From positions 9,631,347 to 9,695,346 of the forward strand of contig OX336355.1 in the NCBI GenBank assembly GCA_946902875.1: a DNA stretch of 64,000 nucleotides. The letters are read 5' to 3'. The notes under the pieces are model-generated. The model did not search any database. It worked only from the letters and a program-made list of their open reading frames with translations, and had not been told where the DNA came from. Shown one piece after another: positions 34,401 through 49,316 of the stretch. The position numbers and the translations under genes are program-made. Positions within the stretch are counted from its first letter, which is position 1. Every line of letters starts with the position of its first letter. Source of the DNA: Nematopogon swammerdamellus (lineage: Eukaryota > Arthropoda > Insecta > Lepidoptera > Adelidae).

Positions 34401-37400
34401 GGAGTAAGTTACTTTGTTTTATGAGATATTGCATTTGTAGACTCTGTATGATTTTATTATTATTTCTTTATTGACACATTTCTTTTTGAATTCATTTAAC
34501 ATTTTCACAAACTTAAAATTTTTATTTAAAATTAACACCCACCGGCGGCGGTGGAGTCAGCCCAGGCTACCGATGGTCGGGTCCCAGAGAGATTTAATTA
34601 TTATTATAGCCTGATGCGCTGTCACAATTTTTGTTTCAACAATAAGTAGTTTAAAACACGCAGGTTTCGGCCTCTCGCGTTCGCGAGGTGCTGTCTACTC
34701 TCCCTGGCTGACCAGGCCTGTCTGGGAAAGGTGTGTATGATACTAAAACTAAATTGATGATTTTTAGAAATATTTTCTGTATGTATGTATGATCCTCTAT
34801 AAATCTTAAACGGATCATCCGAATTTGATGAAACTTAGTACAAGCACATTTAACTATACGGGACACAGGATAGGCCACAGAGCATCAAATGCGCGCGCCC
34901 CTCCTAGAGGCGCCCTGAGCGCGATTTCTCTACAATGCCGTTGAAGCCTGTGGGCGTGACCTATGACTTACATATGTGTTGTGCGTGTGCATTTGTTTTG
35001 TGCGTGTGCCTAACTTGCTCCTCTTTGTGTGTAGTGTCGATACTAGCACACACACACACATACGAAGCGCTAGCAGCACTGCGTGTAGTTTTTGGGTTTC
35101 AAATATTATCGCTTAGGGCGTCTCTAGTTGGGGGCCCGCGCGCGGTAGGTATTTGATGCTCTGTGGGATAGGCTAAATAATATTAAGTTCAGATTACGCT
35201 AATATGTGGCTCTCGTACAAATCGAAATGTTCCACGCGCCGGAATACGTACATATCTATGGTATGAGCGGCGGCGGCGGTGGTGGAGGCTGACGGCGCGG
35301 CGTGCGGGCCGGTAAAGTAACTAAGGGCGAGGCCGAAGGCCGCTCCCTTAGTTACTTTCTTAGAGAATATTTATGTTTTACCTATACGGAGCTCCGCCTT
35401 CGGCGTCACCTTATTAACTTAGTTTCTTCGAAAACAATAGTGTTTATCTGAAAAGATAATTTAGTTATATACTTTATTCGAGAATGTTTGTCATTAAACC
35501 TGAACGCAGCTCGGCCTTCGGCCTCGCCCTTAATGACTTACTTTCTTCTTTTGAAATAATAATTTCACGTGAGCGAAGCTGCAGGCAAAAGCTAGTTCCA
35601 AATAAATTATTTCATATATTGTTGAAGCCATAAACAAGCTGCAATGTCAACAGAGAAAAAAGCACAATTCCACAATATTGCATTAGACCCGAAACCAAAC
35701 GCGACAAAATGCAAATGTTTTCTTCTTGACTGTACACGTATATTTGTTCAGATGTTACAATTATTCCGATAAAAATACTACAATAGAACAAACAAATGAT
35801 AATAGCAGATAAACACGCAACTAGATAACCAGTTGTACTACGTAAATGCAGCCCTGATTACGCCTGTATGCTTGAACAGCATAAGGAAAGTTAACAGTCA
35901 ACTCTCACGATAATTAATTTTTTATTTTTGAATTTACTTCTTTGCTTTATGAAATACTTGTTTTGAATAACGCATACAGAAGAATGCATTTCTGGACCAT
36001 TGAGCAAAAGAAGAAGTTTTTAAAATACGCCAATGAATCGTCTAGTTAATCGCCCACGACAATAAATTTGTCTTAATTTCGCAAAACTTTGCCCTAAAAG
36101 CAATAAAAGCATTAACTTCTTTGCGTTCTTAGCCACCTTATGGGTGGCCCGGCGCCACATGTTGCGTTTTCTATAAAAAAAAAAACTCATTGTTACCTGT
36201 AAAATTAGCCATGTGATATTTGGTCCTTATATCTATCTACAGGTGCTGCAAAATTAAGTTTAGCTTAATTGAATAACATCATACTGCAAATCAACAAAAC
36301 AATATAGTTAATCCTTTTTGGCTTTTTGCTGGGTTTGAAGGACGAAGACTCCAACTAGACAACTCATTGGTTCATTTTAAAAAACTCCAAATGACTTGTT
36401 GTGAAATATTCAATTGAAATGTTTTTCCCATGGTTGTAGAACAAACGTTTTTAGCTTCAGATAGAGAATCAAACTTTAGACAATTTTCGCGATACTCCGC
36501 GATTCCAAATCTCCGTCTAAAATGAGGCAGGTTCAGCAAGTCGGTGCACGTTCCCGTGAGTTGAGTGAGTGAGTGTGAGTGAGCGAGTGAGTTGGATGAG
36601 TAGCACAAGTGAGTTAGTTGCCTGAGTGTGTGTTTGAGTGATTGAGTAAGCGAGAGAGTTGGATGATTAGCATGAGTGAGCGAGTTAGTTAAGTGAGTTT
36701 GTGTTGCTGTCGAGGGGTCCGTCTCCACAATGAGACCATAGTGCATAGTACCTTAATTGAGTTGGGTATTACCTTTTTTGTATTTTGATTCAAATTCAAC
36801 ATTAGTTATTAGCACATTAACAAATATAACAGGAGGGTGTCATATTGTTTTTCTGTTTTGATTCAAATTTAAACTACCTAAGCATTCTTTATTAGTGGAA
36901 TAGCAAAAATGTGTCACAGATAATGAACTTGTTTATTTGTTGTTTAACCTAACCTAGACTTTAAAAAATTTAACTAACCTTCTAAACAATAATAAAAACA
37001 TTTGGTAACCTACTCTTGGATATGTAAAAAATACCGCCAGTTCTATTTTGCGAAGAACTGACAACTGAACTGAACAAAATTCGCAAGTCCTGTTAGGACC
37101 TACTTATTAACTAGCTTTTGCCTGTGGCTTCGCTTCGACCTTTTGCTCACAGCTCAGGCCACCGATAACGTGCATTATGATTTATAGAATGTAACAGTGA
37201 AAACAATATGTAAATCGATGAAGTGGATCTCAAGTTATAAGGATATTCATAATACATTGACGTACATTACACGGGCGCCGGTCGCCGGTCGCCCATAGAA
37301 ACTTCGCTTTATTTATTAGGATAAAACTATACTACCGCTCACAAGAACATTATTATTTACAACAAAAAGGTATAATGCATACAGATGTATCTGACCGCTC

Positions 37401-40400
37401 TGCCTATTTACATTACCTATATCTAGTGTATAGTTAATTGTTTGTTACTGAAAGAATAACTTAACATCATACCTGATTACAAAGTTATTTATTGGCTTTT
37501 CGTTAGTTTCAAATTGCATTTTTTCTTCTATTTTCCTGCCATCTTTAAATAATGTAGATTGACTAGCAATAACTTATGTGGCAATTTGTTAATATTGGAA
37601 AGCAATAAGGAATATTATTATTATTTTCTTTATTTCCACATTTCTTATTAATATAAATTTCACATTTTTTAATTATTATTCCAAGCATTTTACTGCGTTC
37701 TCTTTTTACTTTACTGGTTTTATAAAAAAAAATTCATACAATTAAAAATAAATAAGTGGAGGTTCCACCGGCGGCGGGGCGAGCCCAGGCTACCGATGAC
37801 GGTCCGAACCCAGGGTTGGAAACCTCCAGACGATGCGCTCAGTGTCGAGTAGGGCTGCCTTGGAGATCTGGCCCTTGACCCAACCACTTAGCGAGAGGCT
37901 CTCAAGGCGATATAATTATGTTTATTATTGAGTGAGTGAGTGAGCGGGTGGCGAGTGAGCGAGCGAGTGGGTGGGTGAGTGAGCGAGCGAGTGAGTGAAT
38001 GCGTGCGTGCAGGTGTATACATATTCACCGTATGGCTTGGAGCCTGGCGGCGGCGGCGCGGCGGCCGGCGCCTGGTCGCCCGCGCCGCGCGCCGTCAGCG
38101 ACGGGAACTCACTGAGGTCGAGCAGCGGCGGTGTGGAGGTGTCGCCGCCGCTGCCGAACACCGAGTGGTACCCCGCGCCGCCCGCGTTGTACCGCGACAG
38201 GTTACCCATACTCGACTGCAACATACGTTTACACAGTTGTTTTTATGTAGAAACATCAACACACTGTAAATTATGTGACGTGACGTAACGTGAAGGAAGA
38301 TATTGCAAGGAAAACTCTACTGACAGCTACCTGAACAGATGGTTGTTCCCAAATATTGTTCTCTGGAAGATTGTTTCAATACTGAACAACCCTTTTTTTT
38401 ATGGAAACTGAAATGGTTGGCTACATCAACTACCCGTGATGTCAGCCCGTGAACCCGGTGCCATGTCAATGTCTTCCTTCGTTCGTGCCGCCTACACTGA
38501 ACCGGACTGAAAACTAGAACTATTTATATAGCCGCTACATCCGACATTTCATTCAGTCCGTTGGTACCAACCCGGGCGGATTAAACCCTACCTTCCACCT
38601 AGTAAGGTAAGAAGGAAAGAGACCTAAATTTTTACGTGGAATCCAAACCACGGTCAGCCTCAATTGTTGAAAAGTCACCCATCCAAGTTCTGATACCGAC
38701 CAGGTGTGATTAAGATCACGAACGGCATTTGAAACCATAACAACATATGGTTTCTTTTTGTTCTTCAAAATATGTCAGCCTCGATAGCTCGACTGTTGCT
38801 ATTGATTGTTAAGCAACGCTGGGTGCGGTCAGTACTAGGATGGATGACTGCTCGACCGTTAGAGGCTGACCGTGGTTCGGATTCACGTTAAACCCTAGAT
38901 AAGGGACCTTCCTACCTTAGGTGGTAGGGTTCAAACCGCCCGGGTTTGTACCACTGCACTGAATGAAACATCAGTCGAAACGACTGTTTTCCGTCCAGTT
39001 CAGTGTAGCCGACATGAAATGAAGGGAAGCACTGACATGACATGGCACCTAGTTCACCCGGTGTTATGGGCTGACATCACGGATGTTGTAGGTGATAGAG
39101 CCAACCGTTAGGTTCCATAAAAAAAAAATATATATATGTAGGGACGATGAATACTTATTTCAACGAAAATGCTGGCAATAAAGGCATCACACCTACTAAC
39201 TAACAGCAACAATACTAACCTTCTGTGCGTAGGTACTCATAGCCCAAACAACACTTTCACGAATTTACTAACTAAACAATAAATAACTTGCAGGTATATA
39301 AACCAATCCTTACATAAATTAAATAACAATATGGAGACAGACAAATGCAGTTGCACTGTAAAATTATGACGTGTCCATTTCCAAATGCGGAAATGCAATA
39401 GTGCATATGTTTACATCTCGAAAGTGGACCACAAAGTGAGGAAGAACTGTAATTATTACATGCAAAACCTTTTTTGTGGGTAGATAGAACATTGTTGCTA
39501 ACTTAGCAAATTAATTTCAGAGTTATGATTCCCAGAATTAAGTTGTACAATTTATTAATGATGCGATTTTGCAGCATACATTTCGTGTGTGAACACTTTT
39601 AAATGATAGTTCTTTCATTTATGAAACATTTTATGTTTCTAAGACTAAATGTAATGTGAGCTAAGACTAAATGTAAGAATGATGCAGATTCAATAAATTG
39701 CTTTCCAGATTATTTTTTTATCTACATTTCTGCAGTAGAAATGGTGAATTTATTGCAGAATTATATTTCATTCAGTCAACCTTTGGTGCTGCACAAATTT
39801 CCCTAATGTTTTCCTTGACTGGGTGTTTGGTAGATATTAGGCACAAATTAAACTCATCATTAAAAAAAAAACTGATATGAACACATCAGCTAGTGTTGCT
39901 TGTTCGTTAAAAAAAATAAATGCATAAATAAATTTTGAATTGATTTTGCATTTTGTTCCGAGACAAAAAAAATCTAGTTGTAATTGCACTTTTATAGCTG
40001 ACTGTACAGATGGTTTTGCCTTTACCTTTGCTTTATCCCTAATATTCAGAAATGCAATAATTATTGTAATCTCATTTTATCTATACGAACGAATAAAGAT
40101 CTTTCGTTCCTATCATTATCCAACAAACATGTCAAGAAATGTCTCTGAACATCATGTTTACAAAAGCGACTTTCTGAATATTTAAAACCAGTCTTGTAAC
40201 ATAAAGACAAAACACACAAAACATATAAAAAAATTCTTTATATTTATACCTACATCCATGACTAAGTTAATCCAGTATGAGTGGTCTAGACATTCATACC
40301 AAAGTAAAAAGAGAAAAAGCTCGACTCAGCGGAATATGAAAGCATGCATGACTCACATACGACTCACCATGGCATTGGAATTGGGCTGTGATAGCGGTGT

Positions 40401-40649
40401 GGGTATGGGCACCCGCCGGTCGGCGAAGGCCCTCTGTCCGAAGAGTGTGGTGCGCGACGCCATGACGGGGGGCCCGCCGCCGGGCACCGCGGAGGAGGAG
40501 GCGGAGCGGCCGGGCGACAGCGCCCCGCCGAACGTGGGCGTCACATGGCCCGAGACGCCGCCCGACACGAACCCCGAACTCACGCGCCCACCCAGCCCCC
40601 CGCTCGCTATGCTTCTCGGTGGTTGTTGGAAGTTCAAGTTTGCCATAAC
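31421..40649 (-). CDS. CNOT2: CCR4-NOT transcription complex subunit 2
   Basis: Five exons on the - strand: 40649-40368 (ATG at 40646), 38215-38029, 33585-33099, 32500-32336 and 31625-31421 (TAG). The phases fit and give 440 residues. The start, MANLNFQQPPRSIA, is preceded by an acceptor, so an upstream non-coding exon is likely. The N-terminal half is low-complexity (Gly, Ser, Pro). LDLSEFPSL and SEDFPALPG match the paired motifs of human CNOT2, and the exon 2/3 joint restores its YVGMV. The C-terminal third is the NOT box (LLTFIRAAETDP, LNLNSPENLY, EDLLFYLFY, YERGTYYFFD), which binds the CNOT1/CNOT3 module. The product is a scaffold of the cytoplasmic and nuclear deadenylase complex that shortens mRNA poly(A) tails; in Drosophila it is Regena. 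Human CNOT2 has 540 residues, the difference lying in the disordered half. Confidence 0.95.
31978..32281 (+). mobile_element. P-like MITE carrying a THAP-domain first exon
   Basis: Ends are inverted (agaatgatgga / inverted agaacgat...tatggacgtc) and share subterminal blocks with the MITE at 21921-22150 (cgccagcgtaaca, cggcgacgct, cagtccgacgtcc). Between them, 32111-32190 reads from ATG as 26 codons beginning MPACSVFTCKN and ending ISYH, then a consensus donor GTAAGT at 32191. Cys4-x4-Cys9 and the ISYH end match the first part of THAP zinc fingers, the DNA-binding domain of P-element transposases. The rest of the transposase is missing. It lies in the last intron of CNOT2. Confidence 0.65.
32571..33050 (-). 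mobile_element. hAT-type element with perfect 8-bp target duplication
   Basis: The flanks ctctaagc (32563-32570 and 33051-33058) are identical. Ends: caggggttctcaaac and the inverse of cagcggttctcaat. The - strand (32994-32767) is open for 75 codons, with a piece like SSEEYFKQDYSELNSIRNKF that resembles hAT transposases of the ZBED type. It is therefore a short remnant of a coding element. It lies in a CNOT2 intron. Confidence 0.85.
33640..34439. other. CNOT2 intron 2, unrecognised CG-rich block and AT-rich block
   Basis: 33720-34040 is a balanced-composition block rich in 'cgga' words (ggacgaaccga, gaccgagttttt, ggacagacgg) that looks like a decayed transposon, but no ends were identified. 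34090-34290 shares 'tgtgaaactaaac' and 'ttcacgta' with the MITE at 16208-16470. Confidence 0.35.
34440..34620 (-). mobile_element. RLE-type LINE, short 3' end
   Basis: The inverted 3' end of the family at 54560-56800: 'ccaccggcggcggtggagtc' and 'caggctaccgatggtcgggt' correspond to the last codons and the start of the 3' UTR there. It is strongly 5'-truncated. Confidence 0.75.
34876..35165. mobile_element. MITE with perfect 8-bp target duplication
   Basis: Starts cacagagcatcaaatgc, ends ggtatttgatgctctgtg. Further inward the inverted similarity continues (cgcgcgcccc / gggcccgcgcgcg, gaggcgccctgagcg / cgcttagggcgtctc). The flanks ggataggc (34868-34875 and 35166-35173) are identical. The interior has alternating TG/CA runs. 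The 8-bp duplication suggests a hAT-like mover. Confidence 0.88.
35310..35595 (+). mobile_element. Helitron 3' part with inverted minisatellite units
   Basis: It contains inverted units of the 68-bp repeat of 26719-27212 and ends 'gaagctgcaggcaaaagCTAG' before a T, the same terminus as the Helitron at 26376-27969. The 5' end was not found. Confidence 0.65.
36553..36705 (+). repeat. Degenerate (GAGT)n simple repeat
   Basis: About 150 bp of gagtgagt and gagt-like units, diverged by gttagttgcc-type interruptions. A shorter, cleaner tract (37928-38005) lies just inside the intron after CNOT2 exon 2. Confidence 0.8.
37111..37325 (-). mobile_element. Helitron-like end, inverted
   Basis: CTAGcttttgcctgtggcttcgc at 37111 is the inverse of the Helitron 3' terminus seen at 35595, preceded by an A. 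The far end (near 'atttattaggataaaac') resembles the inverted 5' end but is decayed. Confidence 0.55.
37625..37915 (-). mobile_element. RLE-type LINE, 5'-truncated copy
   Basis: The inverse of 56552-56760: 'aaccacttagcgagaggctc', 'gagtagggctgccttgga' and 'ggcggggcgagcccaggcta' match the last 40 codons and the 3' UTR of the family at 54560-56800. Confidence 0.85.
38394..38750 (-). repeat. SINE family A with 5S-like head, inverted
   Basis: The inverted tail (T-run, atggaaactgaaatggttgg) is followed by the body, then the inverted head with gtcacccatccaagttctga, the inverse of the 5S control region, and ggaatccaaacc, the inverse of the B box. It stands head to head with the next copy. Confidence 0.85.
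38773..39130 (+). repeat. SINE family A with 5S-like head, full length
   Basis: The head has gttaagcaacgctgggtgcg and ggtcagtactaggatggatg (5S-like) and then ggttcggattcacg (B-box-like). Body and tail are complete, ending in ggttccat and an A-run. It is the closest match to 5S rRNA in the window, but only about 45 of the 120 bases of a 5S gene are represented. Confidence 0.88.
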
Positions 40650-40929
40650 CTGTAATTTTATTTTTATTTATTTATTTATTTATTTTAAACACTGACAGCT
40701 GACAGCTGGTGCGTGTATTCTGTTTTTTAATTTATGAGTGCACTTGTATTGTTTTTAACTATTTTTGTTTGTTTGTTTTTTGCTTTATTTTTTTTGTCTA
40801 ATTGGTTTAAATTTAGAGTGACCACTCGCTAGTCCCGAACTCGATTAACACCCTCCTCTTCTGCCGATGGGCCCGGATATGTTCGGTGAATCCATCGCAA
40901 GCTTAGTTCAACACCTTCCAGGGTACCGT

Positions 40930-41245
40930 GTCCGGCACAGTACCCTATTACTAAGCCTACGCCGTCTGTCTGTCTGTCCGAGGGCTGTATCTCTTGAACC
41001 GTAATAGGTAGCCCGTTGAAATTTTCACAGAATATGTGTTATAATAGCCGATACCTATAACAAAGAAATAAAAATAAGAAAAAGTATAAAATTCAGGGGG
41101 TTCCCATAAAAAAAACTAAAAAGTGTATATAATTGGGTGCGCCATCTACCGAAAAGAGTATGAAGCATTTCATAAACAATGGCGTGAGTGGCGCTAACCA
41201 TGACATGGGGATACGGAACCCTCGGTGCGCGAGTTTGACTCTCGA
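40930..41245 (+). repeat. Interspersed repeat shared with 21285-21545
   Basis: 'tattactaagcctacgccgt', 'gggctgtatctcttgaaccg' and 'aaccctcggtgcgcgagt' are shared. It lies just upstream (on the - strand) of the first CNOT2 coding exon. Confidence 0.7.
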
Positions 41246-41454
41246 ATATATTGTCTAATATTAGGTCTGTGGGACTAGCGACGGGCCACTCGGTGTAGTT
41301 CTCCATCATGCGTTACGTTTCGTTTAAGATATTTTGCAATATAGGTACCTATATAATAAATAAAACATCTAAGTAGGTACAGCTAGCCTGGACAGCAGTT
41401 ATGACCAAAAATTTTTTAATTTATTTTATGTAATAGTGTAGTCAAGAGAGCACA

Positions 41455-41640
41455 CCCTCCGACCAGCCAATATCACCTCCGAGAAGGTAGGTGCCATACT
41501 GGAGACCTCCTTTTGGATTGCTGACTATTGGACTAGAGGAGAACACAGCCGAGACTGCTATGCGACCATCGTATGTTCAGTACGGTGGTACCAAATCAGT
41601 CGGTTACTATTTAAACCTACCTAAGTGGTAGGTAAGGGGC
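41455..41640 (-). repeat. SINE family B, inverted
   Basis: 'ccgaccagccaatatcacct', 'ggtgccatactggagac' and 'gaggagaacacagccgag' are the inverse of the family. It is inside the region between the divergent CNOT2 and Vha26 genes. Confidence 0.75.
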
Positions 41641-43223
41641 AAAGGAAAATTGTGAGCATTATAATATCACATCTAGTTTGATGCTCTGATTCAAGTAACA
41701 TGAATCATAATGATGTATTTATTGTCAACGGTTTGGTTTTCGGATAATGATGATGACTATTGTCAATTAAAATATTGCCATTTAAATAAAGAGAACATGT
41801 TTATATAGGTGCCTAATCCACAAAATTGCATATTCGGTTGTTTATTTATTACCTAACTGTTGATATGCCCCATAAATTGGAATCGCTCAAGCCAAGCCAA
41901 TTGGAACAATAGTTGCTAATGCAGGTGTGGTGTGCCGAATAGTGCAAATAACAAAAAAGCTGATGTAGATTTCATATAGAAGAGCCCGTCGAGACTGCCG
42001 AGTTTTGCGATTGTTTACATCGCAGTAAAATGTCGAAGTAACACACAAAAGTTTACACTCTTTGAGATGTCAGAATCGTAGTTACATCTGCATTAAATAG
42101 TTTCTTTTGTGAGTGATACCTACAGCAGAAAACATTTCTTTCAGTTCACATTCAGGTCAGTACATGTAGCACGCATGAGTTGGCGGTTGTAACGATGCGA
42201 ACTCATACATTATGTGCTCACTGAAAACGACGCAGTAAATAAGGTTAGAAGCTTCGCGCCAAAAACGAACCGAAACTCCCGACGAGATTCTGATCCACAC
42301 TGAGCCTGTTTACCAAACAGCGAAGAGCGAGTGACGCTAGTGTGACGCCGTCCATAGCTAAATGTCACATAGAAAGTTTACACTTTCTACTCTTTCGCCG
42401 AGTTTCTCATTGAAAGGTAACTCCGCTTGTATTCCGTCTGAATCTATACATTCTGGACTAAGTTCTCGTATCAGACGTGTGCTACTGTAAGTCTGAAGAG
42501 TCCAGAAAATAATCTATTCAATAGCTGGCCAAGGGAAGCTCTACTGTCAAACAATGGCGCCCCGGACGAGGACGCCGGAAGCTGGGTAGAACCTTGAGAG
42601 AAGGCCGGTTTACCTAGAACACAGAGTCCGCTGTAGTCAGAGAGCGCGGTGCCGGCTTCGGCTCATGTCCACCACCAATCAACAGAAGAGTACACTGCTC
42701 CTTGTCACTTCACTATCACAACACACACATACAAACACTTATCCAAGTCCGCCAGCAGGTGCTGCTCGGTGTCACGCCCGCTATAAGACGGCCCTTCTCA
42801 TCTCGGAGGCGGAATTATGTTTCGTTTTTACTACAGAAACGCACTCGTTCGAACTCAATTCCGACGAACGCCACATTACTAAACAACTACGGCGGCCATG
42901 TTACACGCAACGGAAACTGGAAAATCTTTTATAAAATAAATATTACGACTTAATACATAAAACCGAAAATGCATCAAATATTTTATATTTACTTTTATTG
43001 CTAGCATTATTTATAAATTTAGGACGTCAATAATTTAAAAAGTTAATCAATTGTCATTTCAGGAACTAACTTCAGGTCGGTGATCACGGATCATATGATC
43101 GCTGCGCCTGCCCCATCGTTCGTTCGGCAGCAGAACAGAAGGCGTCTTTCCTTCGTTGCGTTTCGGCCGGGTGTCTCATAGACATCAGTGTTCTTCGCTC
43201 CGTGTCCACACACCGGCCTCACC
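41641..43223. promoter_or_regulatory. Region between divergent CNOT2 and Vha26
   Basis: No gene is seen. The promoters and 5' non-coding exons of both genes should lie here. The 100 bp before the Vha26 ATG (cagcagaacagaaggcgtct onwards) are CG-richer and look like its 5' UTR. No TATA box was found, as expected for housekeeping genes. Confidence 0.4.
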
Positions 43224-47872
<4,649 letters not shown>

Positions 47873-48540
47873 GCGCAACACCACATTAACTACACTAACT
47901 ATTATCTATTACTAACTATTTGAATCGCATAAACAGTGTAGTATAAATTAATGTTAATTTATATTTTTCGCCTAATTAATGTTACGAAACAATTAATCAC
48001 TTTTAGATAATGTATTTTCAGGTAAAACCTATACGTGTGGGGTCATGTCCTTCACTGATTCCTGGCATTGTCTTTTCTATTCTAGCGTACAAGTTTCGCC
48101 TTAATATTAACTCTTTTATCGATGTCTATATATAAATATTTTATTAAACAATTCATTCGTTGTGTTTAGAGAAGTAGTTAGTAGAATTTGGAATTACAAC
48201 GGGATAAGATAATGTTACCATATTGCAGTAGGTGGTAGTAGTTTAGACAGTAACATAACACGCATCGAGAATATTCGCTCGCACCGTTCCTGAACTGTTG
48301 GCACTTCACCTTCCATTTGTACATACAAATGAAGCAAATGAACATTGCTCATAATCTGACATTTCCGACTGGTCCACCCATAGCTATTTGGCCATTTTGA
48401 GCATTGTTACAACATCTATACTACCTGTAAGGTGTGGTACATTATCATTTTGTTTTTCAGGTATAGTTTCCATCCCCCCGGCAATGTTATAAGTTTACTT
48501 TTCGGGAAACAAGTATTACCGAGCGGGAATAGCTTTGTGT

Positions 48541-48645
48541 AGTTGCAAGCCGGGGGCGTAGCGCAGCATCCTACCCTATATTTACTGAAATCGAAGCAAA
48601 GATTTCACTAGATGCAGGGTGGAGCTACGCGCCTGGCTTGCAACT
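48541..48645. other. Foldback hairpin downstream of Vha26
   Basis: 'gttgcaagccgggggcgtag' pairs with 'ctacgcgcctggcttgcaac' about 100 bp later, with inner 'tgaaatc'/'gatttca' pairing. A GU-tolerant stem of about 40 bp would form. It could lie in a long 3' UTR or be a small MITE. Confidence 0.7.
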
Positions 48646-48865
48646 TGTGTGCATACATTCCTTCATGTTTTTGTTTTTGTCCTGGCAATTATGATTTATT
48701 ATCAAAAATATTGTAACATTTCACCTTTACTAGAGCACCATAGCTCATCTATTGTGAGGTGAACAATATAATCCCCATTATGGCACTGTTACTATTCAGT
48801 TGTAAATATATAGATGTGTTAAAAACAATGTTTTATTTCAACCCTTGAGTTTGAATTGCGGTCGG

Positions 48866-49015
48866 AATATTTTTTTTATGGCAACCTACAACATCCGTGA
48901 TGTGTAGAAATGCTACCCTTCATCTCATGTAGGCCACACTGAACTGGACGGAAAACACAAACTATTTACATAATCGTTTCGACCGACGACGTTTCATTCA
49001 GTGCAGTGGTACCAA
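48866..49015 (-). repeat. SINE family A, inverted, internally deleted
   Basis: A T-run and 'atggcaacctacaacatccg', then 'cactgaactggacggaaaac' and 'ttcattcagtgcagtggtac'. About 80 bases of tail and body are missing. Confidence 0.7.
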
Positions 49016-49196
49016 CCCGAATATTTAGTGTCCTTTGCAAGGAATCTTTCTAGTTGGCTGTTATAAAAATTTAAATGTTTTCCAAAGTTAAAAGGCACAG
49101 TTTACAGGAGTTTAGATTCTTTTGCTTTTTAATTTATCTTTTTGAGGAAGTATAATATCAGAATAACATGTTGAATAAAACTTTACATAATTTACT

Positions 49197-49202
49197 TTAT
49201 TT
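49197..49202 (-). terminator. Polyadenylation signal of Cdc37
   Basis: TTTATT here reads AATAAA on the - strand, 115-120 bases after the Cdc37 stop codon (49319-49317). This position suits the end of a short 3' UTR. Confidence 0.6.
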
Positions 49203-49316
49203 AATTCGACTTAAACAAATAAATGAAAGCTATACTAACTTAATTAAAATCTCTTTTAATTTAATTGTAGATTGAAGTAGTGATCAGCTATGTTAATAAA
49301 ATCGTAGGAAGCTGTA

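Noticed and set aside
38773..38860. A 5S rRNA gene
   Set aside because: Only the internal control region resembles 5S; the 5' half is missing and the rest continues as a SINE body found many times in the window.
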